A stretch of 64,000 nucleotides of DNA from Lachancea dasiensis (GCA_900074725.1 LT598454.1:626854-690853); one strand, 5' to 3'. Positions 51,911 through 62,437 are shown, counted from the first letter of the stretch. Notes: generated by a model not told the origin, from the letters alone. Numbers and translations are program-made.

Positions 51911-52585
51911 TGAAAGGCTGGCAGTACGCCACAATCTTTTAATTAAGAGCCTGGTATAAAAATGACAAATCCGAAACTGGTGCAATCGGTACACGTGAGT
52001 TAACGACAAGCACGTACAACATCAAGAAAATGTGCTGTACTGTAAAAGGGCAGTCTCTAAAGCACACACACGCCTTGGCGCTGCCAGTTCGCACTTGACA
52101 GACAGCCGAAAGTTCATAGTTGGCAGGAACCTGTCATCTTGAGGTGTTCTAGTTTGCACAAAAGGACGCCATTGAATTCCGATCAATCAGCACCCATCAC
52201 CCACCACTTGACGATCGGAAGAGCAGCGAGCATACCAGAGTAGCCTCCGGCGACAATAACTCGAATTTTAAGGACCCAGCTTCCTAATCATTTAGGGCGA
52301 ATGCGGCAGAGTAGAGATCAGATGACAAGAGTCCAAATGCACAACCACGGCAATACCAATACTCTACAACACTAGTCCCACGAGAGGCTAAAAGCGCTGC
52401 CCGTCCACAAGGCAGGCTCAGAATGTCGACCACCAAGACACCATACACCCACACACACCACTGGACATCACTCTATACCACTCTGACACCTCAATCGCCT
52501 CGTTTCAACTCCTGCTTTCACAGATACTTTATTAAAGTCAATTCAAAGTCCAGCCCGCCTCTTCTCATGTTAAAGTGCCACTCCA

Positions 52586-52591
52586 CACGTG
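52586..52591 (+). promoter_or_regulatory. Pho4-type site 1 upstream of SPL2
   Basis: CACGTG in the context CACACGTGTGG, about 280 bp upstream of the SPL2 start. There is no 5' T, the base that favours Cbf1 over Pho4. Confidence 0.6.
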
Positions 52592-52647
52592 TGGACGTTT
52601 CTCGCGTTATCATTGTCTTACTCGTGCCGTTCGTTACATATATACTA

Positions 52648-52653
52648 CACGTG
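52648..52653 (+). promoter_or_regulatory. Pho4-type site 2 upstream of SPL2
   Basis: CACGTG in the context TACACGTGTGGG, about 220 bp upstream of the SPL2 start. Two sites in tandem fit a phosphate-starvation promoter. Confidence 0.6.
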
Positions 52654-52870
52654 TGGGAAAACGTGGATAATTGTTGGATTGGTAATATAAGTGATGACAG
52701 TATTTAAAGACAAGGATAGGGCTCTACCATGACATTCTTCACATTGATCAGCCCGACACCATACTCATTTGCCAGGTCAGAGGAATTTTCGAGTGCTAAC
52801 GTTATCGCATTTTCTCGAAAACTATCACTCGCAAGTCAGCCCCACACACAACCGCTAAATTCAGAATACA

Positions 52871-53437
52871 ATGGCATCGGTGGACTATCGCGCCACCACA
52901 GAGGATCCAGACTTGCTGTTTCAGTTCAGCTCGCCTGTCACAAGACCCACCGGAGCGTCAGTTCCGGATACGCACCGTCGTGCTGAGTGGAGAAATACGC
53001 CTGGATTCGAAACAGAGCTGCTCGTACATAGCGATCTTTCCATGCAGCACCGTGCAGCTTCTGTGCACATGCCTTCCTCGAGCGTCGGCGACTCGTCCAC
53101 CCTCAACGACAACAACAGCGCATTGATGGACGATGACACGCAAACTCTATACGGACAAAGCGCCGCGACGTCGGCAGCGCCCAGCCTGCGATCCTGGCGG
53201 CCTGCGCAGAACGAAACGAGACGTAGTAGTGCCGCTGTTGGGTCGTCCGCCCAGCCGCTGCGCACCACGCCACGTTTGACTAACGTCCAGGAGCTGTCTC
53301 GCTTCAACAACATTCTGAATAAATCCCTTTCGACCCAGCGGATGCAAGATATCGAAAAAATGGTGGATGATTTCTGGCTACGGGACTCCAAGCTGACTGA
53401 GGACATGTTTGAGGACTCTTCCGATGAGGAGGCATGA
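52871..53437 (+). CDS. SPL2: Spl2-like phosphate-response regulator
   Basis: A 188-residue, mostly disordered Ser/Thr-rich protein. Recognition rests on the C-terminus: residues about 160-188 (DIEKMVDDFWLRDSKLTEDM then FEDSSDEEA) correspond to the end of S. cerevisiae Spl2 (LAHDFWENDCVIDEDIFEDS then SDEEQS). Spl2 (148 aa, YHR136C) is induced by low phosphate through Pho4 and down-regulates low-affinity phosphate uptake by Pho87/Pho90. Two Pho4-type boxes upstream agree. In S. cerevisiae SPL2 is next to YCK1 (YHR135C); here AAH1 lies between SPL2 and the YCK gene. The protein is longer than Spl2, with an N-terminal part I do not recognise. Confidence 0.8.
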   Translation: MASVDYRATTEDPDLLFQFSSPVTRPTGASVPDTHRRAEWRNTPGFETELLVHSDLSMQHRAASVHMPSSSVGDSSTLNDNNSALMDDDTQTLYGQSAATSAAPSLRSWRPAQNETRRSSAAVGSSAQPLRTTPRLTNVQELSRFNNILNKSLSTQRMQDIEKMVDDFWLRDSKLTEDMFEDSSDEEA

Positions 53438-53650
53438 AGGGTTGCTCCAAAGTGCTGCAGCCCACAAACGACTCGCTGGCGAGCGTCAGCACCTCCACCG
53501 CTGCTGTGTAGGTATAGTGGAGAGTAATTTGCTCTTGCATTAGGAATTTGTACATACAACCTGCTGATAAAATTCGTCGCAGACTTAATTAATTAACTAA
53601 CATCAATGCGTTCCTGAATCAAGCGACCACCTTTGTGGGAGCTTTTTCTA

Positions 53651-54718
53651 TCACAATGTGTTCCCGTATTTCTCCATTACAGCGTCAAGTAGCAGGTGCA
53701 GCTCGTTCTTGCGCTTTGCATCACACCAGGAGCCCTCGATAGTCTGCTTTACAACCTTCTTCCACGTCTGCATATCCCAGTTAAAGCGGGTCTGCACGGC
53801 CACGTAGTTGTCCAGGATGTAGCCCCCAAAATAAGCAGGATCGTCGGAGTTCAACGAGAATGAAATACCAGCGTCTAGAAATTTGTCGAACGGCAATTCG
53901 CTTACATCTTTCACAACCTGCAATTTGACATTGGACAGCGGGCACATGGTGAGCATGATGTTTTCACGCGCCAAACGGGCCATGAGCTCTGGGTCCTGAG
54001 CCGAGTTCACACCGTGGTCGATACGGGTGACGTTTAGCAAATCCAGTGCATTTTCCACGTACGTGGAGTCGCCCTCTTCACCGGCATGTGCCGTGAGCTT
54101 AACATCTGGATGAAACTCCTTTGCAGTTGCATAGCATTCTGTGAACAGTTCCGGGGGGAAAGGCTTTTCTGCGGAATCCAGACCCAATGCGTGCAATTGG
54201 CCGGTCTCGAACAACACACGCGAGCTCTCCAAAGTAGCTTTACACTCCTCGATAGGAGTGTGACGCAGGAGGCACATGATAAGCTTGGAGGATATGTGTA
54301 GCTCCTGTAGTGCCTTGACGCACGCCTTCTGGAATCCACTCACCACTGTTTCAATGGCCACCCCGCGAGACGTATGACTTTGCGGGTCGAAAAAGACCTC
54401 TGCGTGTTTGAGACCCTGTGCAGCAGAACGCTTGAAATACGCCCACGCCAAATCAAAGAAGTCTTCTTCTTGTAAAAGCACCTCGCACCCGATGTAGTAG
54501 AAGTTTAAAAAGTCCTGCAAGTCCTCAAACCGCGTGTAGCGTTCTTCCAGCTCTTGAACAGTTTTGGGAAACTGTTCAGGCAACGTAATATTGTTCCTTT
54601 GAGCCAACGGATACAACAAATCTGGTTCCAAGGATCCTTCCAAATGCAAGTGGTGTTCGCACTTAGGAAGGTCTTTTAAAAAACTCCGCATAGAAGCGCT
54701 ACATTCATACACGGTCAT
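53651..54718 (-). CDS. AAH1: Adenine deaminase Aah1
   Basis: A 355-residue enzyme converting adenine to hypoxanthine in purine salvage (S. cerevisiae 347 aa). ATG 54718 is chosen; ATG 54691 (MRSFLKDLPKCEHH) would give 346 aa and fits the S. cerevisiae start equally well, while the longer frame opens at TTG. Zinc and catalytic motifs are present: HLHLEGSLEPD near the N-terminus, LTAHAGEEGDS, RIDHGVNS and SLNSDDPAYFGG. The chain is full length with no gaps. It is convergent with SPL2. In S. cerevisiae Aah1 is removed by SCF-Saf1 on entry into quiescence. Confidence 0.95.
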   Translation of the reverse strand: MTVYECSASMRSFLKDLPKCEHHLHLEGSLEPDLLYPLAQRNNITLPEQFPKTVQELEERYTRFEDLQDFLNFYYIGCEVLLQEEDFFDLAWAYFKRSAAQGLKHAEVFFDPQSHTSRGVAIETVVSGFQKACVKALQELHISSKLIMCLLRHTPIEECKATLESSRVLFETGQLHALGLDSAEKPFPPELFTECYATAKEFHPDVKLTAHAGEEGDSTYVENALDLLNVTRIDHGVNSAQDPELMARLARENIMLTMCPLSNVKLQVVKDVSELPFDKFLDAGISFSLNSDDPAYFGGYILDNYVAVQTRFNWDMQTWKKVVKQTIEGSWCDAKRKNELHLLLDAVMEKYGNTL

Positions 54719-56878
54719 GATGTTTGCTTTGTCTGCGAGTGAGCTAGATAGAGAGAGGCAGTCGGTGTGAAACTCTGATCGCTGGAGCTTAAATATGTGG
54801 TCGAAAACCGGCAACTTTCATCTTATCTTCATGAGATGTGGTGATAAATCTGAGAATAAGCCATATGCCAAGAAATCCAAGCCAAAAAAAAGAAATGGCT
54901 CGAACTATTCCATGCATGTACAAAGGAAAAGTCTGATATTTCGAACTACAGAACTTCGCGGGTTAGGTGCGCAATTAAAGAGCTTGAAACAGCTAAAAGC
55001 TTTCGTTGTAACGCGTTGGTAGAGCACGTCGTATTCTTGATTCAAAGCGTGCCTTTTGCATTATCTGCCACTTCTCTCTCTGTTGGCATTCGCTGTTCCA
55101 GAAGCAGAAGATGTTGTTGTGAGCATCAGAGAGTACTCTTGGAATGTCGTGGGTGCTGTAGAGCCTTGGTGAAAGGTAAATTTGTTGAGTGTGGGCCGTA
55201 ACTGGACGGTGTGTCATTGCTGTACAAAGTGATAGTGGCATCCTGTCGATGACGGTCTACAAGAAACAGCTTCAACACAGGCTCGCAAAATGATGCCCAC
55301 GATAAAACCTAACCGCTTGAATAAGTCTGATATGCTCGCTAGATAACGGGCTTGATTGAACTCAACACCAACTAGCAGAGATAAAATCGTATACTATGAT
55401 CTCAGCAATCCTAAGATTGGCTACTCGGCGGCAAACTATACCTGTTAGTTACGCCCTACCCAAATAGCTGACTTAACAAGCGTGAGTCAGAACTGTCAGA
55501 GCTGACTCACCAGGAGGGAGCTGTTCCGGGTGGACCCCGTTCTGATTAACAAAACTGCCGCAGCCCTCCCCAAGACTTACGACATGCTCTGCGTTCTAGA
55601 AATGTTCTACAAGGGGGCTGACTATTGTCGGCGTTGGACGTCGAAAGGCGATGGCGAGCAATGGAAACGGGCCTTTCTTAGTTTCACTCGCAAAAATTGG
55701 CGAATTACGAGACGACCCAATGATGCCGCGAAGCAGCGAAGCTCAGACTACCCGGGTTTGGGTAACCGTCTACGCCAGATCCAGCGTCATTGACATAGCT
55801 ACAGCTAGCATCTCACCGCATTGCCAACGGTTATGAGACTGGACGACATCCTATTCTCAACGAAAACAAGAGGTTCGGGTGCTCGAGACTTGGGTTCTAC
55901 GGGATCGCTCGTCACATCCCCTCAGCCGCTAGTTCTGGAATAAGCACAAGCCACCTCCCCCTAGATATTCCAATTTTTAAGGGTCTGAGAACCGCCGAGA
56001 AGATGTCGGCTATCACCTGGTTCCTGAAGAAACGCCAAATCGGAACGAGATCCCAATAATTTGGCGATCAATTGCAAGAACTCTATGGTAGGGCCCTAGG
56101 ATTGGGCCGATTGGAAGTGGAAGTACAAGACAAATTCTGAGATGTGGTTCGCAAAAATCTTCAATAAACCAACAACAGAAGATCGAATTACACAAGGTTT
56201 ACCGTCTAAATTATACTGACAGAACACTACAAGTTTCCCCTGTCACTCACTGTCGGCCTCTGGCCCATAAACATTTGGAGATTCATGCACCTCTAGACCC
56301 TCTCAGTCCTACCATATCGATTGTCCCTGTTGTAATCAGATTGAATCACGCTGTTATTCAATTTCCCATTCCATATCGCTTTTTTTTTTTTTTTCGCTCA
56401 CGAGTTGTCGTTTCCCAGACCAATTGTCGAAACCGAGAAAAGGCTTGTCAAAAATCTCTGTGTTCATCCAAACCCATCAACACCACAACGAAAAAGCAGG
56501 AGAGATTCCACAAGACAAAGAATAGAATACTGTTCGAGCGTCGGAGTAGACTCAGCCAAACTACCTATAGATCCGAACTCGGGAGCTGGAACTACCGATT
56601 TTGGTAATTGTTACACTTGTTTGCACACGTCGTTATTTCGCCAGCAAACTTCACAAGGTAAAGACCTGTTTGCTACATCGAACAGAGGCTAGTACAATCA
56701 CGAACAGCTCATTCATTTGTCAAGGTCTAGTATTGACGGGTAAAATTCTCCTTTTACAAACAAAGACTACGACTCTTCGATCAAATAAAAAGCAAGGCTA
56801 AAAGCAAGGCTAAATACTCACTTGTGCTTACTGGCCTCTCTACACACACAACCACGCTTCAGTTAGGATTTATAGGTC
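54719..56878. other. 2.2 kb divergent region AAH1/YCK
   Basis: Large for a yeast promoter. It contains an inverted pair of Gcn4/AP-1-type sites (55482-55510) and a run of about 15 T near 56380. A GTG-started frame of 87 codons (55530-55793) and a short tRNA-like word at about 55013 were not accepted as genes. It may hold an unrecognised non-coding RNA or a decayed gene. Confidence 0.45.
55482..55510. promoter_or_regulatory. Inverted pair of TGASTCA (Gcn4-type) sites
   Basis: GTGAGTCAG at 55482-55490 and CTGACTCAC at 55502-55510 are perfect reverse complements separated by 11 bp. Each contains a Gcn4/AP-1 heptamer. Confidence 0.55.
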
Positions 56879-58429
56879 ATGAACAGTACGTCAGGCTCGC
56901 AACACCAACTTGGGTCGTCAGCATCTTCAAGCGCGAGGGATGACTCCACTATTGTGGGCTTACACTACCGGATCGGCAAGAAAATCGGTGAAGGTTCTTT
57001 CGGTGTTCTATTCGAAGGTACAAATATGATCAATGGGGTCCCAGTTGCGATTAAGTTTGAACCACGCAAATCAGAGGCTCCACAGCTAAAGGACGAGTAC
57101 CGGACTTATAAGATTTTGGCTGGCACGTCCGGTATCCCCCAGGCATACTATTTTGGCCAAGAGGGTCTCCACAATATCTTAGTCATCGACCTGCTGGGAC
57201 CATCTCTCGAAGACTTGTTCGATTGGTGCGGACGCAGATTTTCAGTCAAGTCTGTGGTTCAAGTTGCGGTACAGATGATCACGTTGATCGAAGATCTACA
57301 TGCCCGAGACCTGATATACCGTGATATAAAACCGGATAACTTTTTGATCGGTCGGCCAACTACTGTTGATGAGAACAAAGTCCATCTCATTGACTTTGGG
57401 ATGGCAAAGCAATACCGTGACCCCAAGACTAAGCAACACATTCCATACCGCGAAAAGAAATCTTTGAGTGGTACAGCTCGTTACATGTCAATCAACACGC
57501 ATTTGGGACGTGAACAATCCAGAAGGGATGATATGGAGGCTTTAGGCCACGTATTCTTTTATTTCCTGAGAGGTCAATTGCCATGGCAAGGATTGAAAGC
57601 TCCCAACAACAAGCAGAAATATGAGAAAATTGGCGAGAAGAAAAGGGTTACAAATGTGTACGATCTGGCGCAAGGATTACCTGTTCAATTTGGCCGCTAT
57701 CTAGAGGTGGTGCGGAACTTGGCATTCGAAGAAACCCCAGATTATGAGGGTTACCGAAGATTGCTTCTTTCAATCTTGGATGATATGGGCACTGAAGCAG
57801 ATGGTGAGTATGATTGGATGAAGTTGAACGGTGGACGTGGGTGGGATTTGACCATCAACAAGAAACCAAATTTGCACGGCTACGGACATCCCAACCCACC
57901 CAACGACAAAAACAGAAGACACAGAAACAAGTACGCTCAAGGACAAGGAATGGATCCTCAACAACAGTTACGCTATCAACAACAACAACAGTTACAACAA
58001 CAACAGCAGCAGCACCATCACCAACAACAGCAACAACAACAACAACAACAGCAGCAGCAGCAACTACAGCAACAACAACAACAACAGCAGCAGCAGCAGC
58101 AGCAACAGTTATTACAGCAACAACAGGCGGCAATGCAACAACAAAACGTACAACAGAACGTGCCTCCACAACAGAAGCTAGATCCAACGTCTTACGAGGC
58201 TTATCAACAACAGACGCAACAGAAATATGCTCAGCAGCAAAAATCACAGCAACAAAGTCGTGCACAAAGTTACAACCAGCACGGCCCACAACAGCCTCCT
58301 TACAACTATGCTGCACAACCGCAACCTGTGGCCAAACAAAACGGTCACACGTCTGGGAAAGCCGGTGTTGCGGATGGACACTCAGTGTCTTCCGGTAAGG
58401 GATTTTTCTCCAAGCTGGGCTGTTGCTAA
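56879..58429 (+). CDS. YCK2: Plasma-membrane casein kinase I (YCK1/YCK2)
   Basis: A 516-residue CK1 kinase (S. cerevisiae 538 and 546 aa). The kinase domain is at about 27-300: KIGEGSFGVLFEG, VAIKFEPRKS, LIYRDIKPDNFLIG, HLIDFGMAKQYRDP, the CK1 signature SLSGTARYMSINTHLGREQS and the KKRVTNV segment. Residues about 360-425 are a long Gln/His tract coded by mixed CAA/CAG. The protein ends KLGCC, the double Cys palmitoylated by Akr1 for plasma-membrane attachment. These kinases act in glucose sensing, bud morphogenesis and endocytosis. One gene here corresponds to the WGD pair YCK1 (YHR135C) and YCK2 (YNL154C); neighbours SPL2, CUZ1 and WSS1 come from both S. cerevisiae regions. Confidence 0.96.
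   Translation: MNSTSGSQHQLGSSASSSARDDSTIVGLHYRIGKKIGEGSFGVLFEGTNMINGVPVAIKFEPRKSEAPQLKDEYRTYKILAGTSGIPQAYYFGQEGLHNILVIDLLGPSLEDLFDWCGRRFSVKSVVQVAVQMITLIEDLHARDLIYRDIKPDNFLIGRPTTVDENKVHLIDFGMAKQYRDPKTKQHIPYREKKSLSGTARYMSINTHLGREQSRRDDMEALGHVFFYFLRGQLPWQGLKAPNNKQKYEKIGEKKRVTNVYDLAQGLPVQFGRYLEVVRNLAFEETPDYEGYRRLLLSILDDMGTEADGEYDWMKLNGGRGWDLTINKKPNLHGYGHPNPPNDKNRRHRNKYAQGQGMDPQQQLRYQQQQQLQQQQQQHHHQQQQQQQQQQQQQQLQQQQQQQQQQQQQQLLQQQQAAMQQQNVQQNVPPQQKLDPTSYEAYQQQTQQKYAQQQKSQQQSRAQSYNQHGPQQPPYNYAAQPQPVAKQNGHTSGKAGVADGHSVSSGKGFFSKLGCC
57958..58160 (+). repeat. CAA/CAG repeat coding polyglutamine
   Basis: An imperfect trinucleotide tract within the YCK gene, interrupted by His, Leu and other codons. 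Confidence 0.9.
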
Positions 58430-58539
58430 GCATTTCCAAAAGAGAATATTTTAAAACTATAGATAAATTACGCATACAACTTTGTAATGTGTTTTGTAGA
58501 TGTAGGTGATTGTAATAAAAACTTTGATCTTAAGAGTGC

Positions 58540-59465
58540 TAGTACTCAGAATTTGCTACCGAAATTAATGGACAGATGACATAGATGGTGGTTTCGAGAA
58601 GTATGATATCGACGCTGGTCAGTTCACAAGTTCGCCGAGTATTGTAGTTAATGCTGTTCTTCAAGTAACAATCGTGGAACTCTGGGTCTCCGGCTGAGAT
58701 TTTCTCGCGCACCTGAGGAAGCTTCTGGTTGAGCACGTTCAGGATACGTTGCAAGTAAAATTTGGCATCCTTATTAACTGGCCCTTTAACGGTAGCCCCA
58801 TTCACTTGACACAGTCTTTCGCCTGCCAATTTGGAATTGAAGAGGGGAGTATATGCAAGAGGGCCACATCGCGAACATCGCAGGAGGCTGGCTGGTCGAC
58901 ATCAGAAGGACCTTCGTCTTTGGGAGCGGTCTTTAAAGTGTCGTATACCAACCTTGCGGAGGTATTCGAAGTCTCAAGCCCCCAAGGGGTTGCGCCAGCT
59001 TCTTAGGCGCTATGTATGCAGTCAATTGGCTGTCCTTGCCGTCTTCCCACATAGGATTCTACCCTGCCTACTTGTGTACAAAGTCAGTTTCCTCGGGGCC
59101 CACGTTAAGGATTGACGCCAACTATGATGTTAGCACGAATGTTTTCACCTGTTTGCCATGAGCCACTGCCGACTCCAAGATGCTTCTGCTGACCTGTGTG
59201 ATGAGATGAGTTAGACATCCTCATTGCTCTGATCGGAATTGAGGGAGAAGTCCGGGGCCAAGTGTATGACGTGTTGAATATCAGAGTGTCTTTGGAAAAT
59301 CTGGTCGAACGCTCCGTTCTGGGTCTTGTTGGGGATCACTTTGATGTCGAGCTTGTTGTCAGGATAATTTTCCGCGACTGGCACCTTTGCCAGTCGAACG
59401 CATCGTTCCGACAACATGATAGTTTTTGGACAATAAAGCGTTAACAGGCAATGAATCCATTGCAC
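58540..59465 (-). pseudogene. GRE2/ARI1-like NADPH-dependent reductase pseudogene
   Basis: A dead member of the extended short-chain reductase family of Gre2 (methylglyoxal reductase) and Ari1. The N-terminal piece at 59211-59465 reads YPDNKLDIKVIPNKTQNGAF then DQIFQRHSDIQHVIHLAPDF, matching the Gre2 segment with VVPDISKLDAFDHVFQKHG and IVLHTASPF. Around 59050-59120 a trace of the VNPVYVFGP segment is seen; near 58870-58900 CDVRDVALLHIL matches YIDVRDVAKAHL. The C-terminal piece at 58540-58830 (GERLCQVNGATVKGPVNKDA, then FYLQRILNVLNQKLPQ) matches the GQRLIVSEARFTMQDVLDILN end. Several frame changes and internal stops separate the pieces, and the N-terminal Rossmann glycine motif is no longer visible. 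It sits between YCK and CUZ1, where S. cerevisiae has no such gene. Confidence 0.75.
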
Positions 59466-59682
59466 TAGTACTTATTCAGCCATTGGGGATTGTTTGAGTG
59501 AGGATCTGTAGTGAGAAGTAGTTAGCGTTTGGAGACCTAATTGGCACTGGGCACTCTTCACAGATTGGGGTCTTTTCTTACACCTTTCGGTTGCGAGGGC
59601 CACGACTTAATAGTTCAATTCCCCGACCGAGGGCTCGGGCGGGGACCGTATGTGGGCCGCCCTAAAGCTCCATCTTATCCGC

Positions 59683-60441
59683 TCACATCGACTTGGCGTC
59701 GCCTCGGACCAGGTACAAGGTATCCGAGTCGTGAATCGCAGTGGCCACCCGGGTCCCGCTATCCAGCCTGTCAAGCTCGCTGTCACCGCCGCGGCGAAAC
59801 AACACCAGTCGATCCTGGGCCCCTGCGGACACCGAGGTATTCTTGTTGGTCACGTCCAGCTGCGTCGCTATGTAGTCCAGTGCACGACCCACGGGCCACA
59901 GCTTGTTTATAAAAAGTTCATGGCGCACCTCCTTCTCAGCGTGCTCGTCTACCACGTAGCAGTAGACATATACCCGGTTGGCTGCGGGCACGCGCGGATC
60001 GCCGCGAGCGCTTTGTCGCAGTTTAGCGAGCGCGACCAGACGGTTGGCGGGGCCGGACTTGGCGCCGCGGCCCGATGGCGCCGGCGTCGTTGCTTTGGCG
60101 AAGAACCGCTTGAGTTTCGCCAGCGCGCTGGAGTGGCCATGGGCCTCGAGTGTTGCACGGACTGTAGGCTCGCTCGACGCCTGTGTACGTACTTGCTTCA
60201 CGCGAACGTGAGCCTTCTCAGGCAGCAGCGATTGGAAGGAATCAGCCTGTGCAGTCCGAGGCTCTTGCTTGGTCTCTTTGACGTCCTCGTTGTCTGAGGT
60301 GCCTCCACATCCATGCTCGTTGGGCGAGCGATGAGGGCCGCAGAAATCACCCCCACAGCGCCCGCAATGGAACGGAAGAAAGTCTATTTGTCGGCAGTAA
60401 GTGCAATGGGCACCCACGTCGAGCATACCAGTTTCACTCAT
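59683..60441 (-). CDS. CUZ1: AN1 zinc-finger protein Cuz1
   Basis: A 252-residue protein (S. cerevisiae Cuz1/YNL155W 274 aa). An AN1-type zinc finger is at about 10-48 (HCTYCRQIDFLPFHCGRCGGDFCGPH then a late His and Cys). A disordered linker and a ubiquitin-like C-terminal part (about 160-250: NRVYVYCYVVDEHAEKEVRH, DSDTLYLVRGD) follow. Cuz1 binds Cdc48 and the proteasome and protects against arsenite and other metalloid stress. The gene is very GC-rich compared with most of the window. It neighbours YCK, as for YNL154C-YNL155W. Confidence 0.9.
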   Translation of the reverse strand: MSETGMLDVGAHCTYCRQIDFLPFHCGRCGGDFCGPHRSPNEHGCGGTSDNEDVKETKQEPRTAQADSFQSLLPEKAHVRVKQVRTQASSEPTVRATLEAHGHSSALAKLKRFFAKATTPAPSGRGAKSGPANRLVALAKLRQSARGDPRVPAANRVYVYCYVVDEHAEKEVRHELFINKLWPVGRALDYIATQLDVTNKNTSVSAGAQDRLVLFRRGGDSELDRLDSGTRVATAIHDSDTLYLVRGDAKSM

Positions 60442-60759
60442 TGTGTGGTCGTTGTGGTCGTTGTGGTAGTGGTGGCGAGTTGGTCAGACTTGCCATCTCG
60501 GAGGATGATTGTCATCATAGAAGCGCCGAGGGTGCGCGGTGGCGGTGGCGGATAGGCCACCGGGTAGGGCACTACGAACGACGGATACTTTTCGGGTAGA
60601 TCAAAGCACGTGACAATCTCGTGACCGGCGGAACACCCAACGTCGGTGGCAGCGCCTGCTGATGGGTGTCTTGGTGGCCTTTGGAAGACTGAGTCTCGGC
60701 GATGTTCATTAGCATTCACCTCGACGCTTTTCAAACACGGTTCTGATTGTCAGTCATAT

Positions 60760-60820
60760 GTCATTTTATTTTACTGACACTTTGTGTGTCACTGCGTACA
60801 ATACTGGCATACCCTCGATC
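60760..60820 (+). repeat. Dispersed repeat, copy A
   Basis: Shares GTCATTT-ATTTTACTG and the closing GTACAATACTG-CAT block with copy B. Downstream both have a similar ATGG(C/G)(G/C)GACGCC word. Confidence 0.6.
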
Positions 60821-61062
60821 AACGACCAGGCACTTCTGCTCTTCGACATGGCGGACGCCTGTGAGTGTTTTCCGTTGAATGGATCCATCAATTTGGTGCC
60901 CTGAAGTGGGCATTGATAGTGTAGTCAACTGTTTGACTGCTCAATGGAGCGACATGTAAGGCTGTAGATCAGTCATATGTCCCATGGACGGCAGAGATGA
61001 GAGGCAAAAAACATGCTTTGGGAGGATACCGGCACTGCATCATGTAATACCATTGAGCCCGT

Positions 61063-61695
61063 CTATGCGATATACCAGACCCACGCAGATGGTAAGTACA
61101 TTTGAATACCTAATGCCCTCTGTAGGGTAGGTGGTAGTTTGGCCAATATATGGGTATATTGCATGTTGGGAGGCTCACCTTTAACCAAAGAGCTGGATAG
61201 TGGATAGTTTTCTGCTGAACCTATGTGGCCTACAAAAATGGGTGAGACCTCAGAGCGAGAACCATGAACTGGGCAATGTAGGTTTTCCGTGCCCAAAAAA
61301 CAGAAGCGGGTGGCATGATAGGGACCCAGGTTTCTATCCCAGGAAAATACTCTAAACAGAGTCGATAGCCTTGGGACTCCTCTGGTAGTAAGTTCTTCAG
61401 TCACTACGACGCAGTAGCACCAAGTTCTAGGTGAAAGTAGCAGAAATATACTATCATATCGCTGGACTTCGATGGCCGTATCCTCCTTGCCCATCTGGAC
61501 AACCAAATAATACCACACTAAAACCAAGGCCATTGCTACCGCCAAGTCACTGCCACCCAACACATAAGTCCATGTTAGAGGCTTGTGCTCGTCGCGGGTT
61601 TGTGCAACCTTGAATTGATCGTCTTCATCTCTCACGACCTGACACTTCAGCAACCTTTTTGCCATATCAAGGCCAGGCTCCAGGGCGGCGTTCAT
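61063..61695 (-). CDS. Doubtful ORF, one hydrophobic segment
   Basis: 210 codons from an ATG. The only feature is one possible membrane segment (DLAVAMALVLVWYYLVV, about residues 50-66). Composition beyond it is irregular (many Trp, Cys, Tyr) and no family is recognised. It lies in a decayed region, so it may be a chance frame or a remnant. Confidence 0.2.
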   Translation of the reverse strand: MNAALEPGLDMAKRLLKCQVVRDEDDQFKVAQTRDEHKPLTWTYVLGGSDLAVAMALVLVWYYLVVQMGKEDTAIEVQRYDSIFLLLSPRTWCYCVVVTEELTTRGVPRLSTLFRVFSWDRNLGPYHATRFCFLGTENLHCPVHGSRSEVSPIFVGHIGSAENYPLSSSLVKGEPPNMQYTHILAKLPPTLQRALGIQMYLPSAWVWYIA

Positions 61696-62360
61696 TTTAG
61701 TTATTCTTGTAATTTCAGGTACTAAATGGACTATGTCGTGAGACCTTGGCTGAGTCTTTATACCCGTGGCGGTGGAGCCTAAGGAAAATGAACAGAATCA
61801 AACTAAAAGTATTCTTTTACAGGTGAGCTACGAAAGCTGGTTGTTTGAATATTGTTACTGACTGGCAATCGTAAACTGTAGTTACCACTACCAGATGGCA
61901 CTGTAGCACACGGAATAACGTCGATTTCGCTAACGTTGTGCTATATCTATCAGAGCATTGGAATAGTACAGAGCAAACTCACTAGAGCAAATGTATACTG
62001 GGTGGCGATAACCTCAGGGAATCCCGACAACATTTTAATTTCTCACCCTAACTGCACCCCGACATGTACCAGTTTGAGGCGAGCCGCCTCATCAGTAGCT
62101 TCAATTTTTGAATCTGTAGGTCAATTCATCAATGGACGCTGCGGTTAAGCTCGAGCTGCCTCTCTGTAGTATATATTCCATAATTTTGATCCATTAGAGG
62201 TTTTCATCTGGCGGTATCTATTCAAAGTCTGGAGCTAGGCATAGAACTATCACCAGTGCCCCAAGAATAGCACCATGGCTCCGGAGGAGCTATCCGGGGG
62301 ACTATGTCGAGGGCGAAGCTTTCTATTCCCACGAAAGTTTTTACGACGTTTTTACTTATT

Positions 62361-62437
62361 TGCCATTTATCTTGATATACTGTCATTTACTCTAGCACCC
62401 TATACAATAATGTCAGCCCTCTATCTACTATTATCAA
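62361..62437 (+). repeat. Dispersed repeat, copy C
   Basis: About three-quarters identical to copy B over the ACTGTC...ACAATA-TGTCA core, and it also shares the following TCTAC-ATTATCA word. It lies just upstream of the hydrolase fragment. Confidence 0.5.

Larger units (their letters stand above)
51911..52870. other. SPL2 upstream region
   Basis: 960 bp without a credible gene; it contains the two CACGTG sites listed separately and a TATA-like tract (ACATATATACTAC) near 52637. Confidence 0.5.

Noticed and set aside
55005-55060. tRNA-like word GTTGGTAGAGC
   Set aside because: It resembles a D-arm, but no T-arm (GGTTCGA-type B box) or acceptor stem can be found around it.
55530-55793. 87-codon ORF upstream of YCK
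   Set aside because: It opens at GTG, has no recognised domain, and its first ATG is 19 codons in.
57855-58475. 206-codon ORF opposite the YCK polyglutamine tract
   Set aside because: A Val-rich shadow of the CAA/CAG repeat.
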